A DNA stretch of 64,000 bases from Bradyrhizobium daqingense. Lineage in GTDB: Bacteria > Pseudomonadota > Alphaproteobacteria > Rhizobiales > Xanthobacteraceae. Each line of letters starts with the position of its first letter. The first letter of the stretch is position 1. The position numbers and the translations under genes are program-made. Below, one piece after another: positions 9,372 through 18,915 of the stretch. Where the stretch lies: positions 5,132,001 through 5,196,000 of the forward strand of contig NZ_CP088014.1 in the NCBI RefSeq assembly GCF_021044685.1. The letters run 5' to 3'. The notes under the pieces were generated by a model that did no database searches, had not been told where the DNA came from, and worked only from the letters and a program-made list of their open reading frames with translations.

Positions 9372-12300
9372 ATGGGTGTCTCCGAACCCTTCATCCGCCG
9401 TCCGATCGCGACCTCGCTGCTCGGCATTGCGCTCTTGATCGGCGGGCTGCTGGGCTATTTCGCACTGCCGGTCTCCGCGCTGCCGCAGGTCGATTTTCCG
9501 ACCGTGCAGGTGACGACGCAGCTACCCGGCGCCAGCCCCGACGTGGTGGCCTCGCTGATCACCGCACCGCTGGAGCGGCAGCTCGGCCAGATCCCGTCGC
9601 TGTCGGCGATGAACTCGACGAGTTCGTTCGGCGTCAGTCAGATCTCGCTCCAGTTCGACCTCAACCGCGACATCGACGGCGCTACTCAGGACGTCCAGGC
9701 TGCGATCAATGCCGCAGCGGGCGTGCTGCCCAAGACGCTGCCTTACCCGCCGACCTACGCCAAGGTGAACCCGGCGGATGCACCGGTGATGACGCTGGCG
9801 CTGCGTTCGGACACGATCTCGCTGCGGGCGATGAGCGATATCGCCGACACCATTTTGGCGCAACGGCTCAGCCAGATCTCCGGCGTCGGGCGCGTATCCG
9901 TGCTCGGCGGGCTGAAGCCGGCCGTGCGCATCCAGGCGGACCTTGCGCGCCTCGCCGCCTATGGCATCGCCATGGAGGATCTGCGCACCGCGATCGCCAA
10001 TGCCAATGTCTCCGGGCCAAAAGGTTCGCTCGACGGCGCGCAGCAAGCCTACATCATCGCCGCCAACGACCAGATCGCCGCAGCCGACGCCTACAGGCCG
10101 ATCATCATCGCCTATCGCAACGGCTCGCCCGTCACCATCGGCGACGTCGCGCAGATCGTCGACGGCCTCGAGAACGATCGCACGGGCGGCTGGTATCAGG
10201 GCACGCCGGCCGTCATCATCGACATCCAGCGCCAGCCCGGCGCCAACGTCATCGACGTCGTCAGCCAGATCCGCGCCGAAATCCCCAAGGTGCAACGCGC
10301 GATCCCGGCCGGCGTGAATCTGACCATCGTCTCCGACCGCACCGTGACCATCCGCGCCTCGGTGCACGACGTGCAGTTCACACTGGTCCTTGCGGTCGTG
10401 CTGGTGACGCTGGTCGTGCTGCTGTTCCTGCGTTCGCTGCGTGCAACCTTGATCGCGGGCGTGGCGCTGCCGTTGTCGCTGATCACGAGCTTCGGCATCA
10501 TGTATTTTGCCGGCTTCAGCCTCGACAATCTGTCGCTGATGGCGCTCACGATCGGCACCGGCTTCGTGGTCGACGACGCCATCGTCATGATCGAGAACAT
10601 CGTCCGCCACATGGAGAACGGCGACGGTCCGATGGAGGCCTCGCTCAAGGGTGCCAGCGAGATCGGCTTCACCGTGATCTCGCTGACGGTATCGTTGATC
10701 GCGGTGTTCATCCCGCTTCTGTTCATGTCGGGCCTCGTCGGGCGCATGTTCCGCGAATTCGCGTTGACGCTGACCATCGCGGTCGTGACCTCCGCGGTGG
10801 TCTCGCTGACGCTGACGCCGATGATGTGCTCGCGCCTGCTCAAGCATGCCCATGAGGAGCTGGCGGTGCCGGGCCTAGCCGCGATCAGCCGCTTCATCGA
10901 CCGTACCGTCGAGGCCTATCACAGGACGCTGCTGTGGGTATTAGAGCGTCAGCGCGCGACTTTGATCGTAACCTTCGTGACGCTGATCGCGACACTCGTC
11001 CTCTATGTCGTCGCGCCAAAGGGCTTCCTGCCGCTTCAGGACACCGCCTCGATTACGGCGGTGACGGAGGCGGGACCGGACGTGTCGTTCGCAGAGATGC
11101 AGAAGCGGCAGGCCGAGGTGGCCGACGCCATCAAGGCCGATCCTGATGTCGTCGGCGTCGTCTCCGTTATCGGCGCCGGCTCGGTCAACCCGACTACCAA
11201 TGTCGGGCGGCTCGTCATGAACCTGAAGCCGCGCGGCGAACGGCGTGACGATGTCGCAGCGGTCGTGATCCGGCTGAAGGAGAGGGTGGCGGGCATTCCC
11301 GGCATGACCGTCTATTTCCAGCCGGTGCAGGACGTGCAGATCTCGACCCAGTCGAGCCGTTCGCAGTACCAGTACACGCTGACGGGTACCGACGCGGCGC
11401 TGGTGTCGGAATGGGCCGGCAAGCTGGTCGCGGAGATGCGGCGCGACCCGCTATTCCGCGACGTTTCCTCGGAGGCGCAGGAAGGCGGCCTGCGGGCGCA
11501 GCTCGACGTCGATCGCACCCGCGCCGGTCAGCTCGGCGTCAGCCTCCAGGCCATCACCGATACGCTGAACGATGCCTTCGCGCAGCGGCAGATCTCGACC
11601 ATCTACGGCCAGGCCAACCAGTACCGCGTCGTGCTGGAGGCACTGCCGATGTACCAGCGCGATCCTTCGGTCCTGTCGAAGCTCTATCTGCCGGGTGCCG
11701 CCAGCAGCACGACGGTCGGCGCGCCGAGCGCCCAGGTGCCGCTGTCGGCCGTGGCGACCCTGAAGCGCACCACTGCGCCGCTGGCGATCTCGCACCAGGC
11801 GCAATTCCCGTCCGTGTCGCTCAGCTTCAACCTGGCGCCGGGCGCCGCGCTCGGCGATGCCGTCGAGGCTGTCAAGACGATCGAGACCCGCATCGGCATG
11901 CCCAACAGCATCGTCGGCGTCTATGCCGGAGATGCCGCCGAATTCGCCAAGGCGCTGGCCGGCCAGCCCTGGCTGCTGCTCGCGGCCGTGATCACGATCT
12001 ACATCGTGCTCGGCGTGCTCTACGAGAGCTACATCCACCCGATCACGATCCTGTCGACACTGCCCTCGGCCGGCGTCGGCGCGATCCTGGCGCTGATCCT
12101 GTGCGGGCAGGATCTCTCGGTCATCGGCCTGATCGGCATCATCCTCCTGATGGGCATCGTCAAGAAGAACGCGATTATGATGATCGACTTCGCGCTGGAT
12201 GCCGAGCGCGGGCAGGGCATGTCGCCGCAGGAGGCTATTGTGCAGGCCTGTCTGCTGCGCTTCCGCCCGATCATGATGACGACGTTGGCGGCGCTGTTCG

Positions 12301-12524
12301 GTGCGCTTCCGCTGGCGATCGAGAGCGGCACCGGCGCCGAGCTGCGCTTCCCGCTTGGCGTCTCCATCATCGGCGGCCTGCTGCTGAGCCAGCTGCTCAC
12401 GCTCTACACCACGCCGGTGATCTACCTCGCGCTCGACCGCATCAACCGCCGCCTCGAGCAGGCGCTGCCGCCGGCCGAATCCGGCGGTCCGCCGGTCGCG
12501 GGCGCGACCGAGGGGATGCAGTGA
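9372..12524 (+). CDS. RND efflux permease 1 (MdtB-like)
   Basis: 1050 residues, normal length for a hydrophobe/amphiphile efflux RND transporter. The N-terminus (EPFIRRPIATSLLGIALLIGG) is the first transmembrane helix. Large periplasmic porter and docking loops follow, and the proton-relay helix 4 carries the paired acidic residues in GTGFVVDDAIVMIEN. The second half repeats the fold (MGIVKKNAIMMIDFALDAE). It is a proton-driven exporter of drugs or other amphiphiles, and the substrate is not readable. A second RND gene starts within its stop codon, the arrangement of E. coli mdtB-mdtC, where the two proteins form a mixed trimer. Confidence 0.9.
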   Translation: MGVSEPFIRRPIATSLLGIALLIGGLLGYFALPVSALPQVDFPTVQVTTQLPGASPDVVASLITAPLERQLGQIPSLSAMNSTSSFGVSQISLQFDLNRDIDGATQDVQAAINAAAGVLPKTLPYPPTYAKVNPADAPVMTLALRSDTISLRAMSDIADTILAQRLSQISGVGRVSVLGGLKPAVRIQADLARLAAYGIAMEDLRTAIANANVSGPKGSLDGAQQAYIIAANDQIAAADAYRPIIIAYRNGSPVTIGDVAQIVDGLENDRTGGWYQGTPAVIIDIQRQPGANVIDVVSQIRAEIPKVQRAIPAGVNLTIVSDRTVTIRASVHDVQFTLVLAVVLVTLVVLLFLRSLRATLIAGVALPLSLITSFGIMYFAGFSLDNLSLMALTIGTGFVVDDAIVMIENIVRHMENGDGPMEASLKGASEIGFTVISLTVSLIAVFIPLLFMSGLVGRMFREFALTLTIAVVTSAVVSLTLTPMMCSRLLKHAHEELAVPGLAAISRFIDRTVEAYHRTLLWVLERQRATLIVTFVTLIATLVLYVVAPKGFLPLQDTASITAVTEAGPDVSFAEMQKRQAEVADAIKADPDVVGVVSVIGAGSVNPTTNVGRLVMNLKPRGERRDDVAAVVIRLKERVAGIPGMTVYFQPVQDVQISTQSSRSQYQYTLTGTDAALVSEWAGKLVAEMRRDPLFRDVSSEAQEGGLRAQLDVDRTRAGQLGVSLQAITDTLNDAFAQRQISTIYGQANQYRVVLEALPMYQRDPSVLSKLYLPGAASSTTVGAPSAQVPLSAVATLKRTTAPLAISHQAQFPSVSLSFNLAPGAALGDAVEAVKTIETRIGMPNSIVGVYAGDAAEFAKALAGQPWLLLAAVITIYIVLGVLYESYIHPITILSTLPSAGVGAILALILCGQDLSVIGLIGIILLMGIVKKNAIMMIDFALDAERGQGMSPQEAIVQACLLRFRPIMMTTLAALFGALPLAIESGTGAELRFPLGVSIIGGLLLSQLLTLYTTPVIYLALDRINRRLEQALPPAESGGPPVAGATEGMQ

Positions 12525-15500
12525 TGGTCTCGATCTCGGAGCCCTTCATCCGCCGCCCGGTCGCGACCACGCTGCTGTCGATCGGGTTGTTCCTGCTGGG
12601 TGTCGTGGCCTACGAGTTCCTTCCCGTCGCCTCGGTCCCGAACGTCGACTTCCCCGCCATCTTCGTCTCGGCCAGCCGGCCCGGCGCCGATCCGTCCGTG
12701 ATGGCAGCGACGGTGGCCTCGCCCCTGGAGCGGCGGCTTGGCGAGATCGCCGGCATCAACCAGATCACCTCCACGAGCTCGCTCGGTACCACCAGCATCC
12801 AGCTCCAGTTCGACATCGGCCGGAACATCGACAAGGCCGCGCGCGACGTGCAGGCCGCAATCAACGCATCGATGGTCGATCTGCCGACCGACCTACCGAC
12901 GCTGCCGCGGTTCCGCAAGGCGAATACGGCCGGCGCGCCGGTCTTCGTGCTGGCGCTGACCTCGAAGACGCTGTCGGCCAGCGCGATCTACGACGTCGCC
13001 GATACGGTCATTGCGCAGCGCATCTCACAGGTGCCTGGGGTCGGCGACGTCACGGTCTCCGGCGCCGACCAGCCGGCCGTGCGGGTGCAGCTCAACCCCG
13101 TCGCGCTGTCGAATGCGGGCATCGCCACCGACGACGTCCGGACCGCGATCATCAACGCCAATCCGCTCGGCCCCGTCGGCATCTTCAACGGCGAGCGTCA
13201 GAGCGAGACGCTGGCGCTCAACAAGCAGATGCGCACGGCGAAGGAGTTCCGCGACATCATCATCAAGAGCTCGAACGGCAATTTCGTCCGGCTCTCCGAC
13301 GTCGCCGACATCGAGGATTCCGTCCGCAATGCGCGCTCCTTCGCCTGGTTCAACAAGCAGCCGGCGGTGCTGATCCAGATCACCAAGCAGGGCGACGCCA
13401 ACGTCATCGACACCGTCGACCGGGTCAAGGCGTTGATCCCCGCGCTGAAGCAGTGGATTCCGGCCGGCGTCGAGATCTCCACCCTGGTCGATCGCACCGG
13501 CACGATCCGCGCCAGCGTGCTGGACATGCAATGGACCTTGCTGGCGACCGCGGTCCTCGTCATGGTCGTGGTGTTCGTGTTCCTGCGGCGACTGACGCCG
13601 ACGATCGCGGCGGGCATCTCGGTGCCGCTGGCGCTGGCAGGAACCTGCGCCGGCATGTGGGTCGCGGGCTTCTCGATCGACAATCTGTCGCTGATGGCGC
13701 TGGCGATCTCGGTCGGCTTCGTGGTCGACGACGCCATCGTCATGATCGAGAACATGTACCGCAATCTCGAGCACGGCATGCGGCCGTTCCAGGCGGCGCA
13801 GGAGGGCGCCAGGCAGATCGGATTCACCGTGGTCTCGATCAGCCTGTCGCTGATCGCGGCCTTCACGCCGCTGATCTTCATGGACGGCGTCGTCGGCCGC
13901 CTGCTGCGCGAATTCTCGCTGACGCTGACCTTCGCCATCCTGGTCTCGACGTTGGTGTCGCTGACCGTCACGCCGATGATCTGCGCCCACTACATCCGGC
14001 AGACCACCTCGGGCACTGCGACCTTGTTCGATCGACTGATCGAAGGCTCGCTCTCGCGCGTCATCGCCTTCTACACCCGCACCTTGCGCACCGTGCTGGA
14101 GCTCCCACTGCTGACGCTGCTGGTGTTCTTCGCCACCATCGGCCTCACAGTGACGCTCTACATCAAGGTGCCCAAGGGCTATTTCCCGACCGACGATTCC
14201 GGTTTCATCATCGGGGCGACGCGTGCCTCGGCCGACATCTCGTTCCAGTCGATGCTGGGCCTCCAGCAGCGGCTCGCCGACATCGTGATGCAGGATCCTG
14301 CTGTGGCCGGCATCGGATCGACCGTCGGCGGCGGAGGCGGGCCGGGGGCGGCGACCTCGAATCGCGGCTCCATGTTCATCAGCCTGAAGCCACCGGAGGA
14401 GCGCGACCACATCTCCACGCAGGTCGTCATCGATCGTCTCAGGCGCGCGCTCTATCCCGTGCCCGGCATCCGCCTCTTCATGTTTGCCGCCCAGGACGTG
14501 CGCGCCGGCGGACGGCAGAGCGATTCCGACTACCAGTACACGCTGACCAGCACCGATCTCGGCCTGCTGCAGAAATGGGCGCCGATCGTCGCCAAACGGA
14601 TGGAAAGCATCGAAGGCATTACCGACATCTCCAGCGACCGCGATCCCGGCGGACTTCAGCTGACCCTGTCGATAGACCGCCAGAAAGCCTCGGCGCTGGG
14701 CGTCAACGTTCAGGACATCGACAATGCGCTGAACAATGCGTTCTCGCAGCGGCAGATCGGGATCATCTATACCCAGCGCAACCAGTACATGACCGTGCTG
14801 GAGATCGATCCGAAATTCCAGGTCGATCCCTCCAATCTCGATCGCATCTATGTCGCGGGCGCCAATGACGTGCAGGTACCGCTCTCGGCCGTGGTGCACG
14901 CGACGCGCGGGCTCGCCGCGCTCGCTGTCTATCACTCGCAGTCTTTCCCCTCGACCACGGTGTCGTTCAACCTCTTGCCCGACGTGCAGCTCCAGGATGC
15001 GACGCAGAACATCCAGCGCGCGGTCGAGGAGTTGCACATGCCCGAGGGTATCCGCGGCAGCTTTGACGGCAATGCCGGCGATTTCGCCAAGACGAGCAGC
15101 CGTCAGCCGCTCCTGATCCTCGGCGCGCTGGTTGCGATGTATATCGTGCTGGGGGTGCTCTACGAGAGCCTCGCCCATCCGCTCACGATCATCTCGACGC
15201 TGCCCTCGGCCGGCCTCGGCGCGCTGCTTGCGCTCCAGCTCACCAACACGCCGCTGACGGTGATCGCCTTCGTCGGCATCATCCTCCTGATCGGCATCGT
15301 CAAGAAGAACGGCATCATGATGGTCGACTTCGCGCTCGATGCCGAGCGTCAGCGCGGCCTGTCCTCGGCCGAGGCGATCTTCGAGGCCTGTCAGGCGCGC
15401 TTCCGCCCGATCCTGATGACGACGATGGCGGCTTTGTTCGCCGGCATTCCGCTCGTCATCGCGACCGGCCCGGGCACGGAGCTGCGCCGGCCGCTCGGCA

Positions 15501-15628
15501 TCACCATCATCGGCGGCCTGTTCGTCTCGCAGATTCTGACGCTCTACACGACGCCGGTGATCTACCTCCTGATCGACCGCCTGCGGCGGCGATCTGCGCC
15601 GCGTCCGCTGGCTGCGCCTGCGGAATAG
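12524..15628 (+). CDS. RND efflux permease 2 (MdtC-like)
   Basis: 1034 residues from the ATG overlapping the preceding TGA (ATGA); the frame is open far upstream but that part is a shadow of permease 1. It has the same fold as its neighbour: EPFIRRPVATTLLSIG first helix, SVGFVVDDAIVMIEN proton-relay helix, and MVDFALDAERQRGLS in the second half. The two permeases are clearly paralogous but diverged, especially in the periplasmic loops, consistent with distinct subunits of an MdtB2C-like heterotrimer. It is the last gene of the efflux operon; the DTW-domain gene follows after 36 bp. Confidence 0.9.
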   Translation: MVSISEPFIRRPVATTLLSIGLFLLGVVAYEFLPVASVPNVDFPAIFVSASRPGADPSVMAATVASPLERRLGEIAGINQITSTSSLGTTSIQLQFDIGRNIDKAARDVQAAINASMVDLPTDLPTLPRFRKANTAGAPVFVLALTSKTLSASAIYDVADTVIAQRISQVPGVGDVTVSGADQPAVRVQLNPVALSNAGIATDDVRTAIINANPLGPVGIFNGERQSETLALNKQMRTAKEFRDIIIKSSNGNFVRLSDVADIEDSVRNARSFAWFNKQPAVLIQITKQGDANVIDTVDRVKALIPALKQWIPAGVEISTLVDRTGTIRASVLDMQWTLLATAVLVMVVVFVFLRRLTPTIAAGISVPLALAGTCAGMWVAGFSIDNLSLMALAISVGFVVDDAIVMIENMYRNLEHGMRPFQAAQEGARQIGFTVVSISLSLIAAFTPLIFMDGVVGRLLREFSLTLTFAILVSTLVSLTVTPMICAHYIRQTTSGTATLFDRLIEGSLSRVIAFYTRTLRTVLELPLLTLLVFFATIGLTVTLYIKVPKGYFPTDDSGFIIGATRASADISFQSMLGLQQRLADIVMQDPAVAGIGSTVGGGGGPGAATSNRGSMFISLKPPEERDHISTQVVIDRLRRALYPVPGIRLFMFAAQDVRAGGRQSDSDYQYTLTSTDLGLLQKWAPIVAKRMESIEGITDISSDRDPGGLQLTLSIDRQKASALGVNVQDIDNALNNAFSQRQIGIIYTQRNQYMTVLEIDPKFQVDPSNLDRIYVAGANDVQVPLSAVVHATRGLAALAVYHSQSFPSTTVSFNLLPDVQLQDATQNIQRAVEELHMPEGIRGSFDGNAGDFAKTSSRQPLLILGALVAMYIVLGVLYESLAHPLTIISTLPSAGLGALLALQLTNTPLTVIAFVGIILLIGIVKKNGIMMVDFALDAERQRGLSSAEAIFEACQARFRPILMTTMAALFAGIPLVIATGPGTELRRPLGITIIGGLFVSQILTLYTTPVIYLLIDRLRRRSAPRPLAAPAE

Positions 15629-15664
15629 GTTGTTGAAGCGCTGTGCAAAGCGTATAGCGGCGCG

Positions 15665-16402
15665 ATGTCCAATCCGCCCGACATCGCCGCCGCGCCCGAG
15701 CCGATCCCCGAATGCCCGCACTGTCAGAAGCCGATGCCGCTGTGCATCTGCGACAGCGTCACGCCCCTTGAAAATCGTCTGTCGCTCCTGATTCTCCAGC
15801 ATCCGCAGGAGCAGGACAGGGCACTCGGCACGGCGCGGCTGCTTGCAAAGCATTTCGAAGATGCCACTGTGCGCGTCGGCTTGTCCTGGCCGAGCCTGTC
15901 CAAGGCGCTGGGACGGCCGGTCGAGAACGCCGCACGTTGGGCCGTGCTCTATCTCGGCTCGGCCCGCGCTGCAGACCTCGACGCGGAGGGCGAGATCGTC
16001 GCGCTCAACCGCAAAGGCGAGGTTGCGGACAACCAGCGCGCGATCCTCGGCAAGCTCGAGGGCGTTGTGCTGCTCGATGGCACCTGGAGCCAGGCCAAGG
16101 CGCTGTGGTGGCGCAATCCCTGGATGCTGAAATGCCAGCGCGTGATCCTCAACCCCGCGCACCCCTCGCGCTACGGGCGCCTGCGCAAGGAGCCGCGCCG
16201 CGACGGCCTCTCGACCATCGAGGCCGCGGCGACGATTCTCGCCGGCCTTGAGCGGCGCCCTGATATCGCCGAGACCCTGCACGCCAGTTTTGAACGTCTG
16301 TTGACCCGCTACCGCGAAGTTCAGGTCGAAATGCCGGAATTGGCGCCAAAGCCGGCCCCGAAGGGCCGCCGACGCGACTTCCGGCGCGGCAAACGAGCCT
16401 GA
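15665..16402 (+). CDS. DTW-domain tRNA-uridine aminocarboxypropyltransferase
   Basis: 245 residues. An N-terminal zinc-type cysteine cluster (CPHCQKPMPLCIC, residues about 18-30) is followed by the DTW domain with HPQEQDRALGTARLL and the name-giving LLDGTWSQAKALW. A conserved NPAHPSRYGRLRKEP block follows and the C-terminal tail is very basic. The family (E. coli TapT/TuaA) uses SAM to form acp3U in tRNA variable or D loops. It starts 36 bp after the efflux operon and may be co-transcribed with it. tRNA-Cys lies directly downstream. Exact target position in tRNA is not predicted. Confidence 0.85.
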   Translation: MSNPPDIAAAPEPIPECPHCQKPMPLCICDSVTPLENRLSLLILQHPQEQDRALGTARLLAKHFEDATVRVGLSWPSLSKALGRPVENAARWAVLYLGSARAADLDAEGEIVALNRKGEVADNQRAILGKLEGVVLLDGTWSQAKALWWRNPWMLKCQRVILNPAHPSRYGRLRKEPRRDGLSTIEAAATILAGLERRPDIAETLHASFERLLTRYREVQVEMPELAPKPAPKGRRRDFRRGKRA

Positions 16403-16470
16403 CGTCCACCATATCGTCCGCCGTTGGACTTGCGACAAGCGCCGGAAATGTCTAAGGCATTCCGCCGTGG

Positions 16471-16544
16471 GGCCACGTGGCGGAGTGGTTACGCAACGGT
16501 CTGCAAAACCGTGTACACCAGTTCAATTCTGGTCGTGGCCTCCA
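16471..16544 (+). tRNA. tRNA-Cys (GCA)
   Basis: A complete 74-nt cloverleaf. The acceptor arms GGCCACG and CGTGGCC pair over seven bases, the anticodon loop reads CTGCAAA (anticodon GCA), and the T loop is TTCAATT. The discriminator base is T as expected for tRNA-Cys, and CCA is encoded in the DNA. Confidence 0.96.
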
Positions 16545-16725
16545 TCACAAGCACCTGATTTTCCAAAAGTAATTGGCTATAGCGCAGGCTCGCGCCGATC
16601 CGCCTGGCAGGCGACCGACGGGTGACGGGTTCGCCCGGGCCTAGTGGAAGCCCGCGATTCACCTCGGTGGCACAGAGTTCGCATCGGCTGGGCGAAATGC
16701 CCTATCACCGAGCGCTGGAGCACCC

Positions 16726-16872
16726 GTGGGCGAAATCGTCCGATTTGTTCCGAAAACCGAGTTGGAGCGTGCCCGTCTCATTCGCGAGGCGCGCACGATC
16801 TATGACAGCATCTTTCCGCCGGCGGCCCCCGACCGGGTGCCGCAGGACAGCGAGGATCGCGTCAAAACCTGA
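16726..16872 (+). CDS. Small uncharacterised protein (48 aa)
   Basis: GTG start with GGAG five bases upstream. The product begins MGEIVRFVPKTELERARLI and continues with an amphipathic, Arg-rich helix and a Pro-rich end (IFPPAAPDR). I recall similar short proteins of this pattern in Bradyrhizobium but cannot name a function. It lies between tRNA-Cys and a terminator-like hairpin (16898-16916). Composition and reading frame look like a genuine gene rather than a shadow. Confidence 0.6.
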   Translation: MGEIVRFVPKTELERARLIREARTIYDSIFPPAAPDRVPQDSEDRVKT

Positions 16873-16897
16873 CCGCCGCTTGGGCGCCCACGACAAA

Positions 16898-16916
16898 ACG
16901 CCCGCGAAGCGGGCGT
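16898..16916 (-). terminator. Rho-independent terminator (mainly for the minus-strand gene)
   Basis: An eight-base-pair stem ACGCCCGC / GCGGGCGT with loop GAA. Read on the minus strand it is followed by TTTTGTCG, so it terminates the small gene at 16940-17146. On the plus strand there is no T-run, though the hairpin may also serve the small gene ending at 16872. Confidence 0.75.
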
Positions 16917-16939
16917 GTCCATTCGCAACGGCGATGGCC

Positions 16940-17146
16940 TCAGCAGGCGGCGTACCAGCCTTCCGGAAAAGGCAGCAGGGGCCAGGCGCCGTCGTTGTCG
17001 TTGGCGGCCATTGGGGTGTTCTTGGGCATGGCCGCGTATGGCGAGGGGCGGGGCGCGAAATCGTGCTCCGGCATCGGCGCGAAATCTTCGTGAGTCATGA
17101 CGTCCCGGACGGCATCCAGCAGCAAGTTGAATTCGGCTTCGCTCAT
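16940..17146 (-). CDS. Small hypothetical protein (68 aa)
   Basis: Start chosen at the ATG at 17146 because GGAGGG lies four bases upstream; the frame is open to 17182. The product opens with an acidic amphipathic helix (MSEAEFNLLLDAVRDVMTH) and continues with a Pro/Asp-rich segment (PMPEHDFAPRPSPYAAMP), ending WPLLPFPEGWYAAC. It has no signal peptide and no recognised domain. A strong terminator follows its stop. It reads as a lineage-specific small protein, with no functional inference possible. Confidence 0.6.
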   Translation of the reverse strand: MSEAEFNLLLDAVRDVMTHEDFAPMPEHDFAPRPSPYAAMPKNTPMAANDNDGAWPLLPFPEGWYAAC

Positions 17147-17402
17147 CGCACCCTCCGGAACGCGGATGGCGCAATGTCGCAAAGCCGGTTTGTTGTCCGA
17201 TTGACCCGATCGTTCGCATTTTAACGATCCGGCGATCAGGGCCCGATTGGTTAGCGAGTGATGAAAATCCCCTCGCGATTTCTAGGTTCCGCAGTTCGGC
17301 CGACAGTGTGAAAGAAATCACATCCCCGCAGGTTTATTTCTCGCAACCTCGCGCCCGACACCGGCCCAGCGCAGCCGGACAGCGCAGAACGGGAGAACGG
17401 TC

Positions 17403-17662
17403 ATGAAGGCGAGGTTCTCGCGGTTCGCAGCAGTGAAGAGCCGGGCGCGTCGGGCCTCGACGCTTGGGCTGTTTCTCACGTTGTTTACGTCAGCGGCCCA
17501 TGCGCAGGGGACGCCGGAGCAGCGCCGGGCCTGCACGCCCGACGTTTACCGCCTCTGCGCCGGCGAAATTCCCAATGTCCGGCCATCACCGCCTCCTCGC
17601 GGCGCAATCGCTCAAGCCTGAGCGAGGCTTGCCGCAGCGTGTTCAACCAGGCCGGAGGATAG
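17403..17662 (+). pseudogene. Small secreted Cys-rich protein, frameshifted
   Basis: The ORF starts at an ATG after GGGAGAACGGTC, has a signal peptide ending AAHA-QG, and then GTPEQRRACTPDVYRLCAGEI, a pattern of small periplasmic proteins common in Bradyrhizobium. After codon 60 the frame runs into Pro-rich nonsense and stops at 17621. In the -1 frame from 17582 the sequence continues sensibly as AITASSRRNRSSLSEACRSV and ends FNQAGG at 17662, the expected C-terminal half. A single missing G near 17581-17582 would explain it. Either a true frameshift mutation or a sequencing error; function unknown. Confidence 0.6.
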
Positions 17663-17997
17663 AGCCTGTGGATTTGTGCGCAGCAAGTCGTTGGGCCGAA
17701 CCGGTAATCTGGAATCGGCGGCCTGTGAATATGCTGCGGATAGCCTGTGGGGACGGTCCGCGTTCCCGCGGCCGCAAATCATGGCGCGATCGCGCGCGCA
17801 TATGGTTCTGCCGAATTCGCAAGCCCCTAATGCGGACTCCCTGCGAACAGTTCTTGTGCAGCCCGATGCTCAAATCGCGGGCGCCGTTTATCCAATTTTT
17901 TGTACGCCCGCGGACAAGCTTTTCCATCCGATCCCAACCTAGGTTCCTTCGAGATCTGGATCATGGCCGGTGCCATGACAATTGAGGGAGCGGGAGA
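17663..17997. other. Intergenic region upstream of the amide ABC cluster
   Basis: 335 bp without a gene. It ends with the leader of the substrate-binding protein gene: a CATGGC-CGGT-GCCATG inverted repeat (17962-17977) and a GGGAGCGGGAG Shine-Dalgarno. No complete sigma-54 or sigma-70 promoter was recognised. Three CCTGTG words (17665, 17719, 17749 region) recur but are not regular enough to call. Confidence 0.5.
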
Positions 17998-18915
17998 ATG
18001 GAGAGACGGGTTTTGCCCCAGGCGCGGGGAACGGCGCGCCCATCATTGCCGGGGCGCAAGCTTGCGCTCGGCGCCAGCATCGCCTTCAGCCTGGTCGCCG
18101 CCGCGCCGCTGAACGCTCAGGCCGCAGCGCCTGCCGCCTGCGCCGCGCTCCAGGAGAAATATCCCGACTGGAAGGGTAAGACGCTCGTCAATGCCATCAA
18201 CCCGCATACGCCGGGCTATGAGACCATCGATCCCAAGGATCCCAGCAAGTACATCGGCTTCGACATCGATCTCGGCGAAGCCATCGGCGAATGTCTCGGC
18301 TTCAAGCTAACCTACAAGGCGGTGACGTTCGCAGCGCTCCTGACCACGCTTGCCGCCGGCCAAGCCGACATCGTGATCTCAGACATCTACGCCACCAAGG
18401 AGCGCGCCAAGGCTGCCGACTTCATCACCTACTCGAAGGTGTTCGACGGCGTCCTCGTCGCCAAGGGCAATCCGAGGGGCATCAACGGCATCAATTTGTC
18501 GCTGTGCGGCGCCGCTGCCGCCGAAAACACCGGCTATGTCGAGGTGCCCTTGATCCAGGCGTTGATCCCCGAGTGCAAGAAGGCCGGCAAGCCCGAGCCA
18601 ACCATCCAACTCTACGACAACAACGCCAATTGCATCCAGGCGATCCTCGCCGGCCGCGCCGACACCTACATCAACGACGTCAACACCGTCGACAGCGCGG
18701 TGAAGGCCTATCCGGACAAGCTGGAGAAAGCAGTCGCGGTGACGATCCCGTATTCGGTCGGCATCGCCGTTCCCAAGAACAAGCCGAAATTCCGCGATGC
18801 CGTGCTGGCTGCGCTAATCGAAGTGCAGAAGGCCGGCACGCACATGGAGCTTCTGAAGAAGCATGGGCTCGATGTGAACAACTTCATGGAGCCGGAAATC
18901 CTCACGGCCGACTGA
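17998..18915 (+). CDS. ABC transporter substrate-binding protein, family 3 (polar amino acid/amide type)
   Basis: 305 residues with a signal peptide (basic start, hydrophobic core GASIAFSLVAAAP, cleavage near NAQA). The mature part is an SBP family 3 fold: KYIGFDIDLGEAIGECLG, then ADIVISDIYATKERAKAADF near the hinge, and a closing GIAVPKNKPKFRDAVLAAL. Four or more cysteines in the mature protein may form disulfides. It delivers the ligand to the permease-ATPase fusion encoded immediately downstream (stop and start overlap as TGATG). Because amidases and a Rid protein follow, the ligand is plausibly an amide or amide-containing amino acid, but this is inference from context. Confidence 0.88.
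   Translation: MERRVLPQARGTARPSLPGRKLALGASIAFSLVAAAPLNAQAAAPAACAALQEKYPDWKGKTLVNAINPHTPGYETIDPKDPSKYIGFDIDLGEAIGECLGFKLTYKAVTFAALLTTLAAGQADIVISDIYATKERAKAADFITYSKVFDGVLVAKGNPRGINGINLSLCGAAAAENTGYVEVPLIQALIPECKKAGKPEPTIQLYDNNANCIQAILAGRADTYINDVNTVDSAVKAYPDKLEKAVAVTIPYSVGIAVPKNKPKFRDAVLAALIEVQKAGTHMELLKKHGLDVNNFMEPEILTAD

Noticed and set aside
13025..16438. Very long antisense open frame (over 1100 codons) opposite the second RND permease and DTW gene
   Set aside because: It mirrors two well-supported genes, has no recognisable domain and is an effect of high GC content on stop-codon frequency.
17664..17700. CTGTGGATTTG resembling a DnaA box, with further CCTGTG words nearby
   Set aside because: Only a partial match, no cluster of proper boxes and no replication genes nearby.
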